The notes under the pieces were generated by a model that was not told the origin of the DNA, searched no databases, and was given only the letters and a program-made list of their open reading frames with translations. A DNA stretch of 64,000 bases, from the NCBI RefSeq assembly GCF_000934545.1, contig NZ_CP010554.1:496001-560000 (forward strand). Reading direction: 5' to 3'. Shown piece after piece: positions 63,234-64,000 of this stretch; the first letter of the stretch is position 1, and every line of letters starts with the position of its first letter. The position numbers and the translations under genes were made by a program. This stretch comes from Rugosibacter aromaticivorans. Its GTDB lineage: Bacteria; Pseudomonadota; Gammaproteobacteria; Burkholderiales; Rhodocyclaceae.

Positions 63234-64000
63234 TTACCGTCCACGCTGCCGCCCCAGCTCCCAAGTGACCGATGATCCCCGCACGATGGCCGATACCTGC
63301 TGCCCAAGCCGTTGTTCCACTACCGGCCTCCACGGCACCAGGCTGAAACCCATGCCGTCGTCGAGCATCGCAAAGCGCCCGCTGGCAAGTTGTACATTGC
63401 GGCGATAGGTGCCGGTCACGCGCCCCCCATCGGTAACGGGGCGATGTGTCAGGCCGGTTTCCGCAGCGATGGCTTTGGCTGCACCATTTATCTCGCGTCC
63501 ACGCAACGTCCCCAACAGATTGCGCGCCAGGATCACGCGCTGTCCGCGTCGCTCGGCCAGCCCTTGTTCCACCAGGAAATCTGATCGCTGCCGCAGTGCG
63601 TCGCGCAAGTCACCGCCGAAACCGTTGTTGGCGATACCGTCGGCGCCGCCGATCAACTGTTGGTCCAACCAGGTCGCGCCGATCACGCGGACTTGCCGCT
63701 CAATGGGCAGGTGCGAACGCAGTTCCACCGACACGCCGCCCAGCCGCTGCACATCGTATTGCCGACCTCGCTCGGGCAGGTCCGTCGGCACCCGCCAGAC
63801 CCCTTCGGCCACGCGCTCCACAATGCCCGCTCGGCGCAGTGCTTCCAGGCGGCGCACATGGGCATCCACCACCTCTTTGGGATCGCGCTCGGGTGTGGCC
63901 TGCACCTTGGCCATCATCAGGTGGTGGTCGGTGCGATACAGGCCATCGACTGCGAGCGCGGCGATGTTCTTGTCGGCGGCGCGGATATCGGCTGAACCAC
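63234..64000 (-). CDS. Relaxase C-terminal part (DUF3363), 5' end outside window
   Basis: The reverse frame is open from the right edge (GSADIRAADKNIAALAVDGL) to a stop at 63234, about 255 residues. LYRTDHHLMMAKVQATPERD, the HVRRLEALRRAGIVERVAEG helix and the VIGATWLDQQLIGGADGI segment are typical of the DUF3363 C-terminal region of VirD2-like relaxases of Tn4371-type elements. The catalytic N-terminal relaxase domain would lie outside the window. An internal Met at 63917 is not the start. Confidence 0.82.
   Translation of the reverse strand, partial: GSADIRAADKNIAALAVDGLYRTDHHLMMAKVQATPERDPKEVVDAHVRRLEALRRAGIVERVAEGVWRVPTDLPERGRQYDVQRLGGVSVELRSHLPIERQVRVIGATWLDQQLIGGADGIANNGFGGDLRDALRQRSDFLVEQGLAERRGQRVILARNLLGTLRGREINGAAKAIAAETGLTHRPVTDGGRVTGTYRRNVQLASGRFAMLDDGMGFSLVPWRPVVEQRLGQQVSAIVRGSSVTWELGRQRGR

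Larger units (their letters stand above)
40577..64000. mobile_element. Tn4371-family integrative and conjugative element, partial
   Basis: The segment holds the conjugation module traG-RHH-trbBCDEJKLFGI-DUF2274 on the reverse strand, an attachment sequence at its left edge and part of a DUF3363-type relaxase at the right edge. This gene order is that of Tn4371-like elements. The trb backbone is G+C rich compared with the chromosome, while the cargo at 53184-62614 is clearly more A+T rich, so the cargo was acquired separately. Integrase, parA/repA genes and the other attachment site are not in view. Confidence 0.88.

Noticed and set aside
1..64000. CRISPR arrays, rRNA genes and insertion sequences with transposases
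   Set aside because: I looked for regularly spaced repeats, rRNA motifs and transposase frames and saw none.

Overview
The window comes from a betaproteobacterium, probably in or near the Nitrosomonadales. The support is the complete division and cell wall (dcw) order ending ftsQ-ftsA-ftsZ-lpxC, an EF-P with Arg32 beside its rhamnosyltransferase EarP, an FlhDC flagellar regulator pair, and the order uvrC-pgsA-tRNA-Gly-tRNA-Cys-tRNA-Leu. I cannot name the genus from sequence alone.

Positions 1-17700 are one tightly packed forward operon: rsmH (5' end outside the window), ftsL, ftsI, murE, murF, mraY, murD, ftsW, murG, murC, murB, ddl, ftsQ, ftsA, ftsZ. Most junctions overlap by 4 nt. Several junctions have been remodelled by small duplications: in-frame triplications at the 3' ends of murE, murF and murB, 35-nt gene-edge duplications at ftsW/murG and murG/murC, a 16-nt start duplication at ftsQ/ftsA, and a palindrome at rsmH/ftsL. 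lpxC, a small membrane protein, dciA (reverse) and secA follow.

Positions 22400-37800 carry chromosomal housekeeping and accessory genes. They include mtnA with a class II aldolase (5'-methylthioadenosine salvage or disposal), a solitary Mrr-type endonuclease, a YgiQ radical SAM protein, an HNH protein, a TonB-like protein, a Nudix hydrolase, flhDC, an FAD-dependent oxidoreductase, efp/earP, a family 5-like uracil-DNA glycosylase, uvrC and pgsA.

Positions 37800-40580 are a rearranged tRNA locus. A 3'-truncated tRNA-Gly is followed by a beta-propeller gene, then a decayed second pgsA 3' end holding a consensus promoter, then an intact tRNA-Gly. tRNA-Cys follows, then an intronless 5' fragment of tRNA-Leu(UAA). 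A complete tRNA-Leu(UAA) gene, interrupted between U34 and A35 by a 232-nt group I intron, closes the locus.

From about 40577 to the right edge lies one end of a Tn4371-family integrative and conjugative element. It begins at a TTTTTCAT attachment sequence that uses the U-tract of the tRNA-Leu terminator. Its reverse-strand mating-pair genes run, in order of transcription, traG, a ribbon-helix-helix gene, then trbB-C-D-E-J-K-L-F-G-I and a DUF2274 gene. The relaxase C-terminal part is at the right edge. Between traG and the relaxase sits a forward cargo operon: HTH regulator, C5-cytosine methyltransferase, Vsr nickase, MutL/MORC-type GHKL ATPase, Z1 helicase-like ATPase, PD-(D/E)XK protein (DUF4420 type) and AIPR protein. 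This matches the predicted restriction systems with MutL homologues and the MZA anti-phage class. Its base composition is visibly more A+T rich than the trb backbone.
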